Below, piece after piece: positions 19,892-29,155 of a stretch of DNA of 64,000 bases. How positions within the stretch are numbered: position 1 is the first letter of the stretch; the number at the start of each line of letters is the position of its first letter. The notes beneath the pieces were generated by a model. That model was not told the DNA's origin. It did no database searches and worked only from the letters and a program-made list of their open reading frames with translations. The position numbers were made by a program, and so were the translations under genes. The stretch spans positions 1-64,000 of the forward strand of contig DWVY01000013.1 of NCBI GenBank assembly GCA_019119995.1. Reading direction: 5' to 3'. The stretch is from Candidatus Mediterraneibacter faecavium (lineage in GTDB: Bacteria; Bacillota; Clostridia; Lachnospirales; Lachnospiraceae).

Positions 19892-20207
19892 TTTAATGAG
19901 TGCTTGTTGAAGGATGACGCTGCGGCGGAAGAAAAGACTACCGACCGGATAAGACAGCGGAAAAAGATGATGCTGCATAAGCTGTGCATCGACATGGAGC
20001 GTTCCGAATACACCTTGTTCTCCATGTTAGCGATGTTAAAATGCAAGTCCCGCTGGACGAGCATTTTGATATCGCGTTACATGGATTCGAGGGGATGAGG
20101 TAAAGCGGGTCGGCACAGCGTTGCAGGATCATCTTTTTCCGCGTCCCTTATCCGATCAATATACTTTCTTCTACTGTGGCGTTAGCCTTTCGACAAACAC
20201 GAATTTA
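19892..20207. repeat. Giant imperfect hairpin 2 (arms ~150 bp, loop ~16 bp)
   Basis: Complementary blocks: cggataag 19946/20147; gcggaaaaagatgat 19957/20128 (15 bp exact); tccatgt 20021/20079; aaaatgc 20038/20061. Confidence 0.85.
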
Positions 20208-21053
20208 ATCTGCAAGTTCCGACAGGGGTTTGATCTGATAGCCCATTTCCGTCCATTTTGTCAGCAGTTCATCGAGTATCGCTGCGTTAGTAGATGATGT
20301 GCTGTGGAGCAGGACGATGGCTCCGGGATGGATCCGCCCGAGGAGTTTGGCGAAGGCTTCTTCTTCCGTCGGCTGGTCGTCCTGATACCAGTCTACATAT
20401 GCGAGGCTCCAGAAGAAAGTCTTATATCCCAGTTCCTGAGCCATTTCCAGATTAGATTCGCTGTATATCCCCCGCGGAGGACGATAGTATCGGGCCATTT
20501 CCTGACCGGTCGCATTGAGAAAAGCGTCCTCTACATCCGTCATTTCTTTTTTGAAAGAATTCATATCCGCAATCTGCGACATGTCGGGGTGATGCCACGT
20601 ATGATTGCCGACGGCATGGCCTTCGTCAACCATTCTTCTGACAAGACCGGGTTCCGATTCTACGTATGTTCCCGTGACGAAGAATGTGGCTGATACATTA
20701 TGCTTTTTCAGTGTGTCCAGTATAGGTGCAGTGTTTCCGTTTTCATAGCCGGCGTCGAAAGTGAGGTAGAGGATTTTTTCATCGGTATCCTGTGCATAGT
20801 ATGCGTCGTATCGGGCGAGCTCTTCGATCGTAGCATTGCCGTCAGGCCGTTTTCCGTTTTCGTGAAACTTCAATCCCCAGTTCCATTCAGCAGATGCAGA
20901 GACGGCTTCAGCCGGGGCAGAGGCATTGGAACTTTCATCCTGCTGTCTGCCCAGCATCTGCTCTTGCCAGAGAGCAGCTCCGGTTCCGATAAGATATGCG
21001 GCTGTAAAAAGAAATAGGAAAGAAAAGATGCGGATCAATAGCTGCTTTTTCAT
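20205..21053 (-). CDS. Polysaccharide deacetylase (PdaA-like)
   Basis: KILYLTFDAGYENGNTAPILDTLKKHNVSATFFVTG; VGNHTWHHPDM; YRPPRGIYSE. Confidence 0.93.
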   Translation of the reverse strand: MKKQLLIRIFSFLFLFTAAYLIGTGAALWQEQMLGRQQDESSNASAPAEAVSASAEWNWGLKFHENGKRPDGNATIEELARYDAYYAQDTDEKILYLTFDAGYENGNTAPILDTLKKHNVSATFFVTGTYVESEPGLVRRMVDEGHAVGNHTWHHPDMSQIADMNSFKKEMTDVEDAFLNATGQEMARYYRPPRGIYSESNLEMAQELGYKTFFWSLAYVDWYQDDQPTEEEAFAKLLGRIHPGAIVLLHSTSSTNAAILDELLTKWTEMGYQIKPLSELAD

Positions 21054-21260
21054 AATTGCTGCAATCACATAAATCAGATTTTTATAATCATATGAAATAA
21101 GAAGCGGATTTAAAACTGATATTGAAAAAAACGGTATTGGAAAACTGGCTGGAGAACTGACAAAAACTGCCGAAAACAGATGTTGAGGAACATTGAAAAC
21201 CGGCTTTTTTTCTGGTATTATAGCTATAGATAAATCTAGGATGAATCTCAGGAGGATATT

Positions 21261-21560
21261 ATGGCGGAAGATTATACGGGAATGGCGATCGGTATATTTG
21301 AACTGGAGAGTGAGTGTATCTGTTTTGTGGCACTCGATGCAGCGGCAAAAGCCGCGAACGTAAGGATACAGGCGGTGGAGAGAAACCGTCTGAAATCGGG
21401 CGCCTGCGTAAAGATGCGCGGAAGTGTGTCGGATGTGAAAGCGGCTATGGAGGCTGCTCTGGATGCGGCAAAAGGACGCAGCAAGGTCGTATCACATACG
21501 GTGATCGCGGCACCGTCAGAGGACACGGAGACAGCGATCGCGATGACGATCGCAAAGTAA
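21261..21560 (+). CDS. BMC-domain microcompartment shell protein
   Basis: GMAIGIFELESECICFVALDAAAKAANVRIQAVERNRLKSGACVKMRGSVSDVKAAMEAAL. Confidence 0.85.
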   Translation: MAEDYTGMAIGIFELESECICFVALDAAAKAANVRIQAVERNRLKSGACVKMRGSVSDVKAAMEAALDAAKGRSKVVSHTVIAAPSEDTETAIAMTIAK

Positions 21561-21621
21561 CAGCAGCAGAAGAAAATGAGAAAGCTGCCTGAAAAAGTGC
21601 AGGAAAGGACAGGAAAGAGAT

Positions 21622-21906
21622 ATGACATATGGAGCTTATGGACTTGTGGAAGTCGTGGGAGAGGCAAATGCAATCCTTGTAACAGATCGTATGCTTAAGA
21701 CTTCTGAAGTAGAATATGTAACGCAGGATACAAAATGCGGAGGCCATGCACTTGTATTTGTAGGTGGAGATGTGGCTGCTGTCACGGCAGCAGTAGAGAG
21801 TGTGAAGCAGGATCCGCCGTGCGAGGTGATCGAGTCGGCAGTGATATCGAATCCTTCGCAGGAGATGAATGATATAGTCGAGTTGTTTAAAAGCAGAAGA
21901 AAATAG
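21622..21906 (+). CDS. BMC-domain microcompartment shell protein
   Basis: AYGLVEVVGEANAILVTDRMLKTSEVEYVTQDTKCGGHALVFVGGDVAAVTAAVESV. Confidence 0.9.
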   Translation: MTYGAYGLVEVVGEANAILVTDRMLKTSEVEYVTQDTKCGGHALVFVGGDVAAVTAAVESVKQDPPCEVIESAVISNPSQEMNDIVELFKSRRK

Positions 21907-21960
21907 CAGAAAGCTGTGGATTAAGCTGTAAATTAAGGTACGGATAATATGAGGCGCAAA

Positions 21961-22009
21961 GCCGTGTCCCGGAGAGAAAAAGCTGGATTCTCCGGGGCAT
22001 GGTTTTTTT
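21961..22009 (+). terminator. Intrinsic terminator after the BMC pair
   Basis: gccgtgtcccggaga...tctccggggcatggttttttt. Confidence 0.85.
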
Positions 22010-22093
22010 GTATGCCGGAAAGCGCTCTTTTACGAGACAGTGGACATTTCCGGAAAAGGATAGTAGAATGATATCTGGAATTTTGAGAATGAA

Positions 22094-22897
22094 ATGGAGA
22101 TTACCATGGAAAAGGCGGTTTTATTTTTCGATATTGACGGTACGATCTTGAGCGAGAAGACGAGATCGATACCGGAAAGCGCCGTGAACGCGCTTCAGAG
22201 GGCAAAAAAGGCGGGACATCTGCTCTTTATCAATACGGGACGGACGATCTGCAGTGTCCCGGCTGAGATCCGGCGGATGTCTTTTGACGGCTTTCTGTGC
22301 GGGTGCGGGACGCATCTGTTTTTTCATGAGGAAGAGTTGCTGGCGAAGTCGCTGCCGCGTGAAAGGGGCAGGGAGATCATTGAAAAAGCATTTGAGTGCA
22401 ATCTCGGGGCTATCGCGGAGGGGCCGGAGGATGTATACTTCCCGAGCCGGATCTCCAGATTTGACAATCTGGAGTCTTCGCGGAGATATTTCAGGGAGAA
22501 GGGCATGGGGATCGAGTGCCCGATCGAGAGAGATGATTTTATATACGACAAGCTCTTCGTCTATGCGGACCGGCACAGTGATCTGAAGAGTTTTCTGGAT
22601 TTTATCGATGAAGATATGGAGGCGCTGGACCGGGGCGGCAATGCGTACGAAGTGGTGCAGAAAGGATATTCCAAGGGAACGGCCTGTGGATTTATGCTGG
22701 ACAGACTGAATATGACAAAGGAGCAGGCATATGTGTTCGGAGACAGCAGCAACGATCTGGCGATGTTTGAATTCGCGGTTCATGCGGTGGCGATGGGGTA
22801 TCATGACGCGGTGCTGGATCCGTACACGGAGTTTGTGACAAGAGATGTGGAGGATGACGGGATCATGTATGCGCTCGAGCATTACGGGCTGATATAG
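22094..22897 (+). CDS. Cof-type HAD-IIB family hydrolase
   Basis: VLFFDIDGTILSEKTRSIPESAVNALQRAKKAGHLLFINTGR; VFGDSSNDLAMFEFA. Confidence 0.93.
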   Translation: MEITMEKAVLFFDIDGTILSEKTRSIPESAVNALQRAKKAGHLLFINTGRTICSVPAEIRRMSFDGFLCGCGTHLFFHEEELLAKSLPRERGREIIEKAFECNLGAIAEGPEDVYFPSRISRFDNLESSRRYFREKGMGIECPIERDDFIYDKLFVYADRHSDLKSFLDFIDEDMEALDRGGNAYEVVQKGYSKGTACGFMLDRLNMTKEQAYVFGDSSNDLAMFEFAVHAVAMGYHDAVLDPYTEFVTRDVEDDGIMYALEHYGLI

Positions 22898-22960
22898 GAG
22901 AGTGGCGGACAGATCCGATGACAGCTTAACAGAGCAGAAGCAGGAGAGGCGGAAAAGACG

Positions 22961-23944
22961 ATGAAGATTTTTGTGTACAGTTACAGGGAGTTTGACGAAG
23001 CGGAGTATTTTCAGAAATTTTCAGAGGAGTATGGTGTGGAGCTCGGTATCTCCACGGATGATCCGACGATGGAAAATGCATATCTCGCGGAAGGATATGA
23101 GTATGTGAGCATTATCACGACGAAGATCGATGCGAAATTAATGGAGCGGTTCTATGAACTGGGCGTGAAGATGATCTCTACGCGGACCATTGGTTATGAT
23201 CATGTGGATCTTGCAGCGGCGAAGCGTCTGGGCGTTCATGTGAGCAATGTGTCCTACTCACCGGAATGTGTGGCGGACTATACGGTCATGCTGATGCTCA
23301 TGTCGATCCGGAAGATGAAGCGGATCATGCAGAGAGAGGAGATCAATGATTTCTCCCTTCCGGGCATCCAGGGGCGGGAACTGCCGAACTTTACAGTCGG
23401 CGTTCTCGGAACAGGGAGGATCGGACGGGCAGTGATCCGGGATCTGACAGGATTCGGATGCAAGATCTATGCATATGATAAATATGAAAACGATTCGGTA
23501 AAAGAGTATGCGCAGTATGCGGATCTGGATACGATCTACAGGGAATGCGACCTCATTACCCTGCATATGCCTCTGCTGGAGGATAACTTCCACCTGATCG
23601 ACGGCGATGCCATAGCGAAGATGAAAGACGGCGTTGTGATCGTCAATACGGCAAGAGGCGGACTGATCGATACGAAAGCTCTGATCGAAGGGATCGAGTC
23701 GGGCAAGATAAGCGCAGCGGGGCTGGATGTGATCGAGGACGAGTTCGGCATGTATTATTATGACAGAAAATCTGATGTTTTGAGTAAGAGGGATCTGTAC
23801 ATTTTAAGAGGGTTCCCGAATGTGATCGTCACGCCCCATATGGCGTTTTACACGGATCAGGCGGTAAGTGATATGGTGAAGAATTCCATGCTCAGCTGCA
23901 TTTATCACGCGGAGGGCAGGGAAGATCCGTGGGCAGTAGTCTGA
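22961..23944 (+). CDS. D-lactate dehydrogenase/D-2-hydroxyacid dehydrogenase (VanH-like fold)
   Basis: VGVLGTGRIGRAVIRDLTGFGCKIYAYDKY; VNTARGGLIDTKALIEG; VIVTPHMAFYTDQAV. Confidence 0.92.
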   Translation: MKIFVYSYREFDEAEYFQKFSEEYGVELGISTDDPTMENAYLAEGYEYVSIITTKIDAKLMERFYELGVKMISTRTIGYDHVDLAAAKRLGVHVSNVSYSPECVADYTVMLMLMSIRKMKRIMQREEINDFSLPGIQGRELPNFTVGVLGTGRIGRAVIRDLTGFGCKIYAYDKYENDSVKEYAQYADLDTIYRECDLITLHMPLLEDNFHLIDGDAIAKMKDGVVIVNTARGGLIDTKALIEGIESGKISAAGLDVIEDEFGMYYYDRKSDVLSKRDLYILRGFPNVIVTPHMAFYTDQAVSDMVKNSMLSCIYHAEGREDPWAVV

Positions 23945-24034
23945 CAATAACTTTATTTCTATTGTCGACAGGGTTCGTTCTTTTTCTTGGGATAGCAGTG
24001 GTATACTGTGGCAAACTTATGAAAAAGGAGGAAC

Positions 24035-24730
24035 ATGATGACAAAGAAGAAAAAGATCACTCTGATCATAGCTATCCTGGCTGTTATCATTGCAGCAGGA
24101 GCTTCTGTTGGTACTTATCTGTATATCAACCGGTTTGACGCGGGGGAATATGTACAGGCGGTACTGGATACATCTTACAAGAATAAAACGGAACAGTATG
24201 TGGAGATCACGGGGATATCACAGAAAGAGGCAGAGAAGATATTTGAGGACAATCTTGACGCTACGATGGCGGGCTTTGAAAGCTCTGAGATGCCGGAGGA
24301 GATGCTGCCAAAGTACCGGGAACTGTTCGGGGAGATTGCCGGAAAGGTGAGCTATACGATCGGAGAGCCCGAAAAACAGGAGGACGGTACATACACAGTG
24401 CCTGTTATTGTCAAGCCGATCACGCTTTTTACCGATACATATGAGACATTTCAGACACGGGCTCAGGAGTACGCACAGGAAGTAACGGACAGTGTGATGA
24501 ACGGCGGTGAGATGCCTACAGACGAAGAAATGCAGAACAGGATCTATCAGATCTACTACGATGTACTCAAAGAACGGGTGGACTCGGGGATGCTCTACGG
24601 AGGCGCAAGAAATATCACGCTGCATGTGACAAAAGAAAGCAGCAGGGCGTTTGTCATTGATCCGGATGATATGGATAAGTTGGATTCCATGCTGATTGAG
24701 AGCGTGGATAACGGGGAGACTGTCTATTGA
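24035..24730 (+). CDS. Hypothetical membrane-anchored extracellular protein
   Basis: Basic N-terminus plus single TM (KKITLIIAILAVIIAAGASVGTYLYI), then soluble domain. Confidence 0.6.
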   Translation: MMTKKKKITLIIAILAVIIAAGASVGTYLYINRFDAGEYVQAVLDTSYKNKTEQYVEITGISQKEAEKIFEDNLDATMAGFESSEMPEEMLPKYRELFGEIAGKVSYTIGEPEKQEDGTYTVPVIVKPITLFTDTYETFQTRAQEYAQEVTDSVMNGGEMPTDEEMQNRIYQIYYDVLKERVDSGMLYGGARNITLHVTKESSRAFVIDPDDMDKLDSMLIESVDNGETVY

Positions 24731-24734
24731 CATT

Positions 24735-25640
24735 TCAAACAAAACAGGTTTTCGGGAAGCTGAGTTTCACCCGTATCATTCCGTCTTCATATTCCGCCGA
24801 AATCTCTCCTCCCATCTGTTCGGTCAGTACTTTTGCGATAGAGAGGCCGAGTCCGGTGGAATCTGCCGATGCGCTCTCCACAGTGTAAAAGCGGTCGAAG
24901 AGACGTCCTACCCGGATCTCGTCGAGCGCAGAGGCATGATTGGCAAAAGTGATCCCTCCGTCTTTGTCTAAAGTGATGACCAGATCCCCGTCACTGTATT
25001 TGACCGCATTGCTGATGATGTTCCCGAAGATGCGGGAAAGGGCATTGCGGTTGAGCATCCGGACTATTTTCTGTTCCGGCATGGATATTTCCGGCGTGAT
25101 ATGCTTTTGTTTTAATGCGGCATAAAGGGCGGAGATGCTGTCCTCCAGACAGCGGTTGAGAATGACCGGCTCATCGGGGGTCCCGCCGGAAACGCTGGTA
25201 TATACCGAATAACGGAAAAGCTCTTCCGTGAGATGGCGCATATTTTCCGTGCGTCCCCGGATGATCTTCAGATACCGGCTGACTGTATCAGATGTTTCCT
25301 CCCGGTCGAGAAGATCCAGATAACCGCAGATGGCGGTCAGAGGTGTGCGCAGATCGTGGGAAATGTTAGTGACAGCGTTCTTCAGATCCTTATCACCCTG
25401 TTGGAAACGGCGGCGGTCATCCTGAAGGAGCAGGAGTTCCTTATTAATGGTATCGGCCAGTTTCCTCATGTGCCGGTCGCAGCTGGAAATGCCGATCAGG
25501 GTATTGGTGTCTGACGCTGCCCGGCCGGCAAAGCCGTCGGCAATCTCGTCCGCAGACTTTTTCAGCAGACAGATCTTGATGATCAGTATGAAAATGATAA
25601 ATGTCAGTATGCCGGTCAGGCAGCAAAGCCAGAATACCAT
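24735..25640 (-). CDS. Sensor histidine kinase
   Basis: NISHDLRTPLTAICGYLDLL H-box; STGLGLSIAKVL G-box. Confidence 0.95.
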   Translation of the reverse strand: MVFWLCCLTGILTFIIFILIIKICLLKKSADEIADGFAGRAASDTNTLIGISSCDRHMRKLADTINKELLLLQDDRRRFQQGDKDLKNAVTNISHDLRTPLTAICGYLDLLDREETSDTVSRYLKIIRGRTENMRHLTEELFRYSVYTSVSGGTPDEPVILNRCLEDSISALYAALKQKHITPEISMPEQKIVRMLNRNALSRIFGNIISNAVKYSDGDLVITLDKDGGITFANHASALDEIRVGRLFDRFYTVESASADSTGLGLSIAKVLTEQMGGEISAEYEDGMIRVKLSFPKTCFV

Positions 25641-25693
25641 GATAAAACCTCCGTTACAGGCGGTCCGCAGACCTTACGGATATGCGCGGCCGT

Positions 25694-26536
25694 CTATTTT
25701 ATATCTTTCTTTTTGAATGCAAACATTCCGATCCCCGTGGATAGGATAATGATGCAGGCGGAGTAAGCGGCAAGCAGTCCGGGAGACTGTGCGATCCCGC
25801 CGCCCTGTGAGATACTGACTGCCTGTCCGGTAGGGAGAAAGTCGTTGATAAACTGATAGATATCACGCTCTGTCCCCTCTTCTATATAAGCCGGATTGGG
25901 TTCTTCCTTTACTTCAGTGACGATACCGCTGTCATTTGTTACGACCATAGGCAGCGTTTCCGGCGCTGTCAGTTTGTTCATCACATAGATTGATGCGACG
26001 AGCAGAAAGCAGGCAGCCAGAATGTTTACAACGGCGGTCAGCGCCTTGTTCTGGCAGAGCATTGCGGTAAGTGTGCACAGCGCGGTAAATGCGGCGGACA
26101 TGACCAGGCTGCACAGGATCAGTATGACGATGCCTTTGAGGATACTGGTGTCGATCGAATAGAGCGGTATGCCGACGGCAAGTGCTCCGACGATATAACT
26201 GATGCAGAATGCCATTCCGGCAACAGAGCAGACAACGAGGTTAGAAAGATAGATGCAGGTTCTTGTGTGACCAATGATAAGTTTGTTGCGTATCGTGCCG
26301 TCGCTGTACTCTGTTCCTGTAAAAAGGCTGTCAAAGGCCGGAATGAGGAAAACAATCACCAACGCATAGACAAAAAGGATATTGGTAAGCTGCGGGGCGT
26401 TCTCTCCGTATTCCTGCATGGCGATGTAGTGCATTGCCGCCATAAATATACCCAATAGAAATATTCCGGCTGTACAGATCCAAAAAAATTTATTCTTTTT
26501 CAATCTTGCAAAATCCGCGGATAATAGTCTACTCAT
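25694..26536 (-). CDS. ABC-2 type transporter permease
   Basis: Multiple TM segments; FTGTEYSDGTIRNKLIIGHTR; adjacent to the ATPase. Confidence 0.87.
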   Translation of the reverse strand: MSRLLSADFARLKKNKFFWICTAGIFLLGIFMAAMHYIAMQEYGENAPQLTNILFVYALVIVFLIPAFDSLFTGTEYSDGTIRNKLIIGHTRTCIYLSNLVVCSVAGMAFCISYIVGALAVGIPLYSIDTSILKGIVILILCSLVMSAAFTALCTLTAMLCQNKALTAVVNILAACFLLVASIYVMNKLTAPETLPMVVTNDSGIVTEVKEEPNPAYIEEGTERDIYQFINDFLPTGQAVSISQGGGIAQSPGLLAAYSACIIILSTGIGMFAFKKKDIK

Positions 26537-27446
26537 TTTGATTCCCTCCTCCGATCAGATTGACATAGTAGCTCTCAAGGCTTTCTTCGCGCTCATTCAG
26601 AGAGATGATGTCACATCCCTGATCCGCAAGGGCGAGGGCAAGCTGAGATATGTTGACTTTGGCGAAGATGTCCGCCATCGTATCGGAGAGGATACGGTAG
26701 TCCAGCTCCATTTCATCGAGTACCCGCGAGAGGACGCGGACATCGGATACCTGTACGCGGATGCATTTGCGGCAGGCAGCGTCCAGTTCGGCGGCGCCCA
26801 TTTCTTTTACCATGTGTCCGCTGTCGATGAAGCCGTAGTGGGTGGCGAGGCGGGAGAGCTCATCTAGGATATGGCTGGAGATGAGAAAGGTGATCCCTTT
26901 TTCCCGGTTCAGCTTCAGGATCAGTTCCCGCACTTCGATGATGCCCTGCGGGTCCAGTCCGTTGACAGGTTCGTCGAGGATGAGGAAGTCCGGATTCCCT
27001 GCCAGTGCGATGGCGATGCCGAGTCTCTGCTTCATGCCGAGAGAGAAGTGCTTTGCTTTCTTCTTACCGGTATTTTCAAGCCCGACAAGACGGAGCAGTT
27101 CCGGGATGCTGTCAAAGGACGGCAGACCGATGATGCGGTACTGTTCTTTCAGGTTATCTTCAGCAGTCATGTCCTGATAAATGGAAGGGGTCTCTACGAC
27201 CGCGCCCATTCTGCGGCGGCATCTGCTGATGCCGGGATCCGTATGTTCAGTTCCGTAGAGCGTATAGCTTCCGGCGGAAGGTTCCTGAAGTCCGCATACA
27301 AGGCGGATCAATGTAGTCTTGCCAGCGCCGTTCTTCCCGATGAATCCGTAGATCGCCCCTTTGGGAACATGGATGGAGAAGTCATTCAGCGCTTTGAAGT
27401 TCTTATAGCGTTTACCCAGTGACCGGGCTGTCAGAATATAATCCAT
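26529..27446 (-). CDS. ABC transporter ATP-binding protein (bacitracin/lantibiotic-resistance type)
   Basis: GFIGKNGAGKTTLIRLVCGLQ; HFSLGMKQRLGIAIALAGNPDFLILDEPVNGLDP. Confidence 0.95.
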   Translation of the reverse strand: MDYILTARSLGKRYKNFKALNDFSIHVPKGAIYGFIGKNGAGKTTLIRLVCGLQEPSAGSYTLYGTEHTDPGISRCRRRMGAVVETPSIYQDMTAEDNLKEQYRIIGLPSFDSIPELLRLVGLENTGKKKAKHFSLGMKQRLGIAIALAGNPDFLILDEPVNGLDPQGIIEVRELILKLNREKGITFLISSHILDELSRLATHYGFIDSGHMVKEMGAAELDAACRKCIRVQVSDVRVLSRVLDEMELDYRILSDTMADIFAKVNISQLALALADQGCDIISLNEREESLESYYVNLIGGGNQNE

Positions 27447-27474
27447 AATTTCAGCCTCCTTAATGTTACGATTA

Positions 27475-27500
27475 GTAACAGTTCAGTCATGGACTGTTAC
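27475..27500. promoter_or_regulatory. Palindrome upstream of the ABC operon, candidate operator
   Basis: GTAACAGTtCAgtcaTGgACTGTTAC, preceded by GTTAC-gatta-GTAAC. Confidence 0.45.
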
Positions 27501-27595
27501 CACTATTTTTTTATCTGACACCGTGTATTCTATCGTGCGGTGGTTAAGAAATCGGTTAAGGAAACAGTAAAGAAACAGTTAAGATTATGGAACGG

Positions 27596-28270
27596 TTAAG
27601 GCAGCAGTTCTTCGTTGAGCTTAAAACCGATCCCCCAGACAGCCTCGATATAGTCTTTCCCCTCGACAGCTTTCAGCTTTTTCCTGAGATTGCTGATATG
27701 GACTTTCAGGGAGCTTTCCGTACAGTCGGGCGTATCCTCGCTGATCCGGTCCAGCATTACGGATTTCGTGATGACCTGTGACGGATTTGCTATGAGCAGT
27801 TTGAGGATGGCGTATTCGGTCTGTGTCAGGCGGACCGACGTGTCCGCAACTGTTACGGCACGGGTATCTGTATTCATGCGGATCACATCGAAAGAGAGGA
27901 TACCGGATGATCTTCGGTCAGCGCTTTTCCTGAGCTGCACAGTGATGCGGGCCAGCAGCTCGGAAGTATCAAAAGGCTTAGTAATATAATCCGCCGCCCC
28001 GCCAAGAAGAAGCTCCACTTTATCGGAGACTTCGGCTTTGGCGCTCACGACGATCACAGGGATATCCTTGATGAGCGGAAGAAGCTCTTCGCCGCTTAAG
28101 CCCGGCAGCATCAGATCCAGCAGGATGAGATCCGGGCGGCGGGAAGAAAGGTACAGGAGCGCTTCCGTGCCGGAATAAGCGCGCCCTACATTGTAGTTTT
28201 CCTTTATGAGAAGTTCTTCCAGCATATCGCCGATATATACGTCGTCATCTACGATCAGTATTGTTTTCAA
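27596..28270 (-). CDS. OmpR-family response regulator (TTG start with RBS suggested at 28270)
   Basis: LKTILIVDDDVYIGDMLEELL; PDLILLDLMLPGLSGEELL; winged-helix C-terminus. Confidence 0.94.
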   Translation of the reverse strand: MKTILIVDDDVYIGDMLEELLIKENYNVGRAYSGTEALLYLSSRRPDLILLDLMLPGLSGEELLPLIKDIPVIVVSAKAEVSDKVELLLGGAADYITKPFDTSELLARITVQLRKSADRRSSGILSFDVIRMNTDTRAVTVADTSVRLTQTEYAILKLLIANPSQVITKSVMLDRISEDTPDCTESSLKVHISNLRKKLKAVEGKDYIEAVWGIGFKLNEELLP

Positions 28271-28480
28271 GACGGTTACCTCCGCGTAATGTATGTCATG
28301 GTTTATTTTAGACAGAAAGAGAAGAAAATTCAAGAATGCGCAAGTCAAAATCTATAGGATCAGCCCGCGATTGGTGTTATCATAAAAGCATATCGAAAAA
28401 AACGGGCAGACGATACAAAAAGGATACAATTGTCCGGTACACTGACATCAGAAACAAAAAGACGGAAAGAGGAGTCGTGT

Positions 28481-29155
28481 ATGGAACTGAAACTTTTGAT
28501 CGCAGAGGATGACCGGCTGCTTGCAGAGGCGGTGAGCGATTACTTTACCGCCAAAGGATGGAGCGCGGAATGTGCGTATGACGGGATCACGGCACTGGAG
28601 AAGGCCGAGAGGCATTCTTATCAGATGATCCTTCTGGATGTGATGCTGCCGGGATGCGACGGATTCTCTGTATGCAGGAAGATCCGGGAAGTATCCGGAA
28701 CGCCGATCTTCTTTATCACGGCGAGAGTGATGGAGGAAGACGAGCTGAACGGCTATGCCGTGGGAGCAGACGATTATATCACCAAGCCTTTTTCTCTGGC
28801 GGTGCTCTACGCCAAGGTGATGGCACTGACCGGCAGATTCCGCAGCGGAGCGCAGAGCGAGCTTCTTAGACGGGGCGACGTGACAGTCAATCTACACACC
28901 CGGGAGACGTTCGTTGCCGGCAGCACGATGAGGCTGGCGCCGAAGGAATATGATATGCTCCTGCTTTTCCTGGAGAATCCGAACCGGATCTTCACGAGAG
29001 ACCAGCTGCTGATCCGGCTGTGGGGCTATGACTTCGAGGGAAATGAACGGGTCGTGGATAATCATATCAAGAAGCTGCGAAAAGCGCTGGCAGGAAGCCG
29101 GTGTCAGATCCATACCGTGAGGAAATCCGGTTACAGGATGGAGGTGTCGGTATGA
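28481..29155 (+). CDS. OmpR-family response regulator
   Basis: MELKLLIAEDDRLLAEAVSDYF; MILLDVMLPGCDGFSVCRKIRE; RFFTRDQLLIRLWGYDFEGNERVVDNHIKKLRKAL-type effector. Confidence 0.95.
   Translation: MELKLLIAEDDRLLAEAVSDYFTAKGWSAECAYDGITALEKAERHSYQMILLDVMLPGCDGFSVCRKIREVSGTPIFFITARVMEEDELNGYAVGADDYITKPFSLAVLYAKVMALTGRFRSGAQSELLRRGDVTVNLHTRETFVAGSTMRLAPKEYDMLLLFLENPNRIFTRDQLLIRLWGYDFEGNERVVDNHIKKLRKALAGSRCQIHTVRKSGYRMEVSV

Noticed and set aside
19904-20098. 64-aa ORF inside giant hairpin 2
   Set aside because: Entire ORF is accounted for by the hairpin arms; no RBS; an overlapping antisense frame exists over the same bases.
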